From Deltaproteobacteria bacterium (lineage in GTDB: Bacteria > Desulfobacterota > B13-G15), in the NCBI GenBank assembly GCA_003646705.1, contig QMLK01000082.1, positions 1 to 5,782 of the forward strand: a stretch of DNA of 5,782 bases, written 5' to 3'. How positions within the stretch are numbered: the stretch's first letter is position 1; every line of letters starts with the position of its first letter. Positions 3,420-5,782 of the stretch are shown one piece after another. A model generated the notes under the pieces. The model was not told the DNA's origin. It searched no databases and worked only from the letters and a program-made list of their open reading frames with translations. The position numbers and the translations under genes were made by a program.

Positions 3420-5782
3420 ATGAAGGCCATAAGGCTCTACAAGGTCAGGCAGAACAACCTGAAGGGGTTCGACCTCGAGATCCCCCTGGGGAGTCTCACG
3501 GTGATCACGGGGGTGAGCGGGGCGGGCAAGAGTTCCCTGGCCTTCGACACCCTTTACGCCGAGGGCCAGAGGCGCTATGTGGAGACCTTTTCCCCTTACG
3601 CCCGCCAGTTCATGGAGCGGATGGACAGGCCCCGCGTGGAGCGGATCGAGGGGATCCCTCCGGCCATCGCCATCGAGCAGGGCGACCCCGTCAAGACCTC
3701 CCGCTCCACCGTAGGCACCATGACCGAGATCACCGACTACGTGAAGCTCCTTTTCCCCAGGCTGGCCCAGCTCTACTGCCGTCGCTGTGGTCGCCCTGTG
3801 AGGAAGGAGAGCCCGGAGAGGGCCTTTGAGGAGCTGTCGAAGCTCCGAGAGGGAACCCCTTTGGTGGTCACCTTTCCCTTGCCCCTCGAGGAGAAGGTCG
3901 AAGAACGCCGAAGGGAGCTCCTGCAGAGGGGGTTTTACAGGGTCTGGATGGGAGGGCTGATCCCCGTGGAGGAGGCCCCGGCCACTGAGGAGTGGGACGT
4001 CGTGGTGGACCGTTTCCTCCTGCGGAAGGGGGACAGGAAGCGGATCCTCGACTCCCTGGAGATGGCCTCAAGGGAGGGCCGGGGGCGGTTCGACCTGCAG
4101 TTGCCAGGAGGGGAGACCCTGCGGTTCAGCGAGGGCCTCGATTGTCCTTACTGCGGGATACGGTACCGGGAACCCACCCCCAACCTCTTCAGCTTCAACT
4201 CCCCCGTCGGGGCCTGTGAGACATGCAAAGGTTTCGGCAGGGTGATGGATATCGACCTCGACCTGGTCATCCCGGATCAGCAAAAGAGCCTGCAGGAGGG
4301 GGCCATCAGGCCATGGACCGGGGTAGCCCGTGAGGAGTTCGAGGACCTCATGGCCTTCTGCCGAAGACGCGGCATCCCCACCGACGTCCCCTTCAAGGAC
4401 CTCACCGAGGAGCAGAAAAGGCTCGTCATCGAGGGCGATCGGACCTTCTACGGCGTAAAGGGCTTCTTCAGATGGCTCGAGACCAAACGCTACAAACTCC
4501 ACGTCCGGGTCTTCCTCTCACGCTACCGGAGCTACGTGACCTGCCCCGCCTGCAGGGGCACCCGCTTCAAGGAGGAGGCCCTCCTCTGGCGCCTTAAGGG
4601 CAAGAACATCGCCGAGATTTACGCCCTCAACGTGGAGGAGGCCCATCGCTTCTTCGAGGGGCTGTCCCGGGGCAACATCGATGAGGCATCGAAGATCCTG
4701 GTCGAGGAGGTGAAGAGGAGGCTCGAGTACCTCCTTCAGGTAGGCCTCGGATACCTCACGTTGGACCGCCAATCCCGGACGCTGTCGGGCGGCGAGGTGG
4801 AGAGGGTGAGCCTCACCAAGGCCCTCGGCTCATCCCTGGTCAACACCCTTTACGTGCTGGACGAGCCCACCGTGGGGCTTCACCCGCGGGACAGCGCCAG
4901 GCTGCTGGAGGTCCTCCGCTCTCTGAGGGATCAGGGTAACACCGTGGTGGTGGTGGAGCATGACCCCGAGATCATAAGGGGGGCGGACCACCTGGTGGAT
5001 TTGGGGCCGGGGGCCGGAGAACGGGGCGGTGAGGTGATCTACAGCGGCCCACCCGAGGGCATTCTCAAAGAGGAGAGGTCCCTCACCGGGCGTTATCTGA
5101 GGGGGGAGCTCAGGATACCGGTGCCCCGGAGGAGGAGACCCAAGGGGGAGATCGTCCTCCGCGGGGCCGCCGAGTACAACCTGAAGGGGATCGATGTGAG
5201 GATCCCCCTGGGGGTAATGGTGGCCGTTACAGGGGTGTCGGGCTCGGGCAAGAGCACCCTGGTGGTGGACGTCCTCTACCGGGGCCTCAGGAGGATGAAG
5301 GGCCATTACGAAGAGCGCCCCGGACGGTTCGACCGGATAGAGGGGGCCGAGGAGATCGCCGACGTGGTCTTGGTGGACCAGCGCCCCCCGGGGAGGACCC
5401 CCCGAGCGACCCCCGTCACCTACCTCAAGGCCTATGACCCCATCCGCAAACTCTTCGCCTCCCAACCCCTCGCAGTCGGTCGGGGTTACACCCCGAGCAC
5501 CTTCTCCTTCAACACCCGAGGGGGCAGGTGCGAAGAGTGCAGGGGCGAGGGCTTTGAGAAGGTGGAGATGCAGTTTTTGTCGGACGTCTATCTACTCTGC
5601 CCGCGCTGCAAGGGTTCCCGTTTCAAGGAGGAGGTCCTCGAGGTCACCTACAGGGGCAAGGACATCAGCCAGGTCCTCTCCATGACGGCGGAGGAGGCCA
5701 TGGCCTTCTTCCCCCAGCCCGAGATCCGCCGGGGGCTTGAGCCCCTGCTGAAGGTGGGCCTGGGCTACCTGAGGCTCGGTCA
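3420..5782 (+). CDS. uvrA: UvrA-family excinuclease ABC subunit A (DNA damage recognition ATPase), 3' end outside window
   Basis: The first 787 codons are visible with no stop; E. coli UvrA has 940 residues, so roughly 120-160 are probably missing. UvrA dimers find bulky DNA lesions, load UvrB and begin nucleotide excision repair in the cytoplasm. Visible in order: Walker A-I GVSGAGKSS (31-39); GQRRYVETFSPYARQF (49-64); RSTVGTMTEITDY (95-107); a UvrB-binding region of normal size (about 124-240, with VVVDRFLLRKGDRKRILDSL at 194-213); zinc site one C242-x2-C245-x20-C266-x2-C269; an insertion domain (about 275-370); signature LSGGE (455-459); Walker B-I LYVLDEPTVGLH (477-488); EHD (513-515); Walker A-II GVSGSGKST (605-613); zinc finger two C704-x2-C707-x19-C727-x2-C730. 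The second signature and Walker B lie beyond the edge. ATG 3420 is forced because an in-frame TAA sits at 3405-3407 with no other start between, yet no Shine-Dalgarno precedes it. Several motifs differ from canonical UvrA (GEVERVSLTKALG, DQRPPGRTPRATP), suggesting an alternative UvrA lineage. Whether it is the cell's main UvrA or a paralogue cannot be decided here. Confidence 0.92.
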   Translation, partial: MKAIRLYKVRQNNLKGFDLEIPLGSLTVITGVSGAGKSSLAFDTLYAEGQRRYVETFSPYARQFMERMDRPRVERIEGIPPAIAIEQGDPVKTSRSTVGTMTEITDYVKLLFPRLAQLYCRRCGRPVRKESPERAFEELSKLREGTPLVVTFPLPLEEKVEERRRELLQRGFYRVWMGGLIPVEEAPATEEWDVVVDRFLLRKGDRKRILDSLEMASREGRGRFDLQLPGGETLRFSEGLDCPYCGIRYREPTPNLFSFNSPVGACETCKGFGRVMDIDLDLVIPDQQKSLQEGAIRPWTGVAREEFEDLMAFCRRRGIPTDVPFKDLTEEQKRLVIEGDRTFYGVKGFFRWLETKRYKLHVRVFLSRYRSYVTCPACRGTRFKEEALLWRLKGKNIAEIYALNVEEAHRFFEGLSRGNIDEASKILVEEVKRRLEYLLQVGLGYLTLDRQSRTLSGGEVERVSLTKALGSSLVNTLYVLDEPTVGLHPRDSARLLEVLRSLRDQGNTVVVVEHDPEIIRGADHLVDLGPGAGERGGEVIYSGPPEGILKEERSLTGRYLRGELRIPVPRRRRPKGEIVLRGAAEYNLKGIDVRIPLGVMVAVTGVSGSGKSTLVVDVLYRGLRRMKGHYEERPGRFDRIEGAEEIADVVLVDQRPPGRTPRATPVTYLKAYDPIRKLFASQPLAVGRGYTPSTFSFNTRGGRCEECRGEGFEKVEMQFLSDVYLLCPRCKGSRFKEEVLEVTYRGKDISQVLSMTAEEAMAFFPQPEIRRGLEPLLKVGLGYLRLG

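Noticed and set aside
3308..3829. + strand open frame that starts in the divergent intergenic region and enters uvrA.
   Set aside because: It is out of frame with the uvrA reading, has no motif of its own, and overlaps 400 bases of clear UvrA coding sequence.
3777..4150. The protein could be a UvrA2-type paralogue that lacks the UvrB-binding domain.
   Set aside because: About 115-120 residues lie between the first CxxC and zinc site one, including VVVDRFLLRKGDRKRILDSL, which matches the canonical UvrB-binding region. The domain is present.
4830..5465. 211-codon minus-strand open frame inside the uvrA-like gene.
   Set aside because: Pro/Gly/His-rich translation with no domain; explained as the antisense shadow of conserved UvrA sequence.

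Overview
The window is about 60% GC and densely coded. Arginine is very often AGG and isoleucine quite often ATA. This usage, together with the style of the UvrA-family protein, suggests a GC-rich and possibly thermophilic bacterium. A deltaproteobacterial (Desulfobacterota-like) or related lineage is my best guess. That assignment is an inference from style only and is weak.

Layout. Bases 1-2053 (+ strand) hold the end of a branched-chain amino acid type (LIV/HAAT family) ABC transporter operon: the last 55 codons of the ATPase livF, then the complete permeases livH and livM. livF and livH overlap by 1 base (TGATG). livH and livM overlap by 11 bases, and livM starts at GTG. A strong 9-bp GC hairpin at 2057-2080 lies between livM and the next gene. 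Bases 2092-3309 (- strand, convergent with livM) encode a secreted periplasmic substrate-binding protein of the same transporter family. It has a Sec signal peptide and most of the positions that hold the amino acid backbone in LIV-binding proteins. Bases 3310-3419 are a 110-base divergent intergenic region in which I can read one sigma70-like promoter for each flanking gene. From 3420 to the window end (+ strand) runs the first 787 codons of a UvrA-family nucleotide-excision-repair ATPase, open at the right edge.

How the genes work together. LivF, its likely partner LivG upstream of the window, LivH and LivM would form the inner-membrane importer, and the binding protein would deliver the ligand from the periplasm. 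The binding protein is not in the permease transcription unit. It faces it head-on and has its own promoter, so it may be controlled separately. The uvrA-like gene is a separate unit with no evident functional link to the transporter.

Novelty. I see no mobile element, CRISPR array, RNA gene or clearly undescribed system. The points most worth a second look are the divergent motifs of the UvrA-family protein, its apparently near-leaderless start, and the convergent placement of the binding protein.
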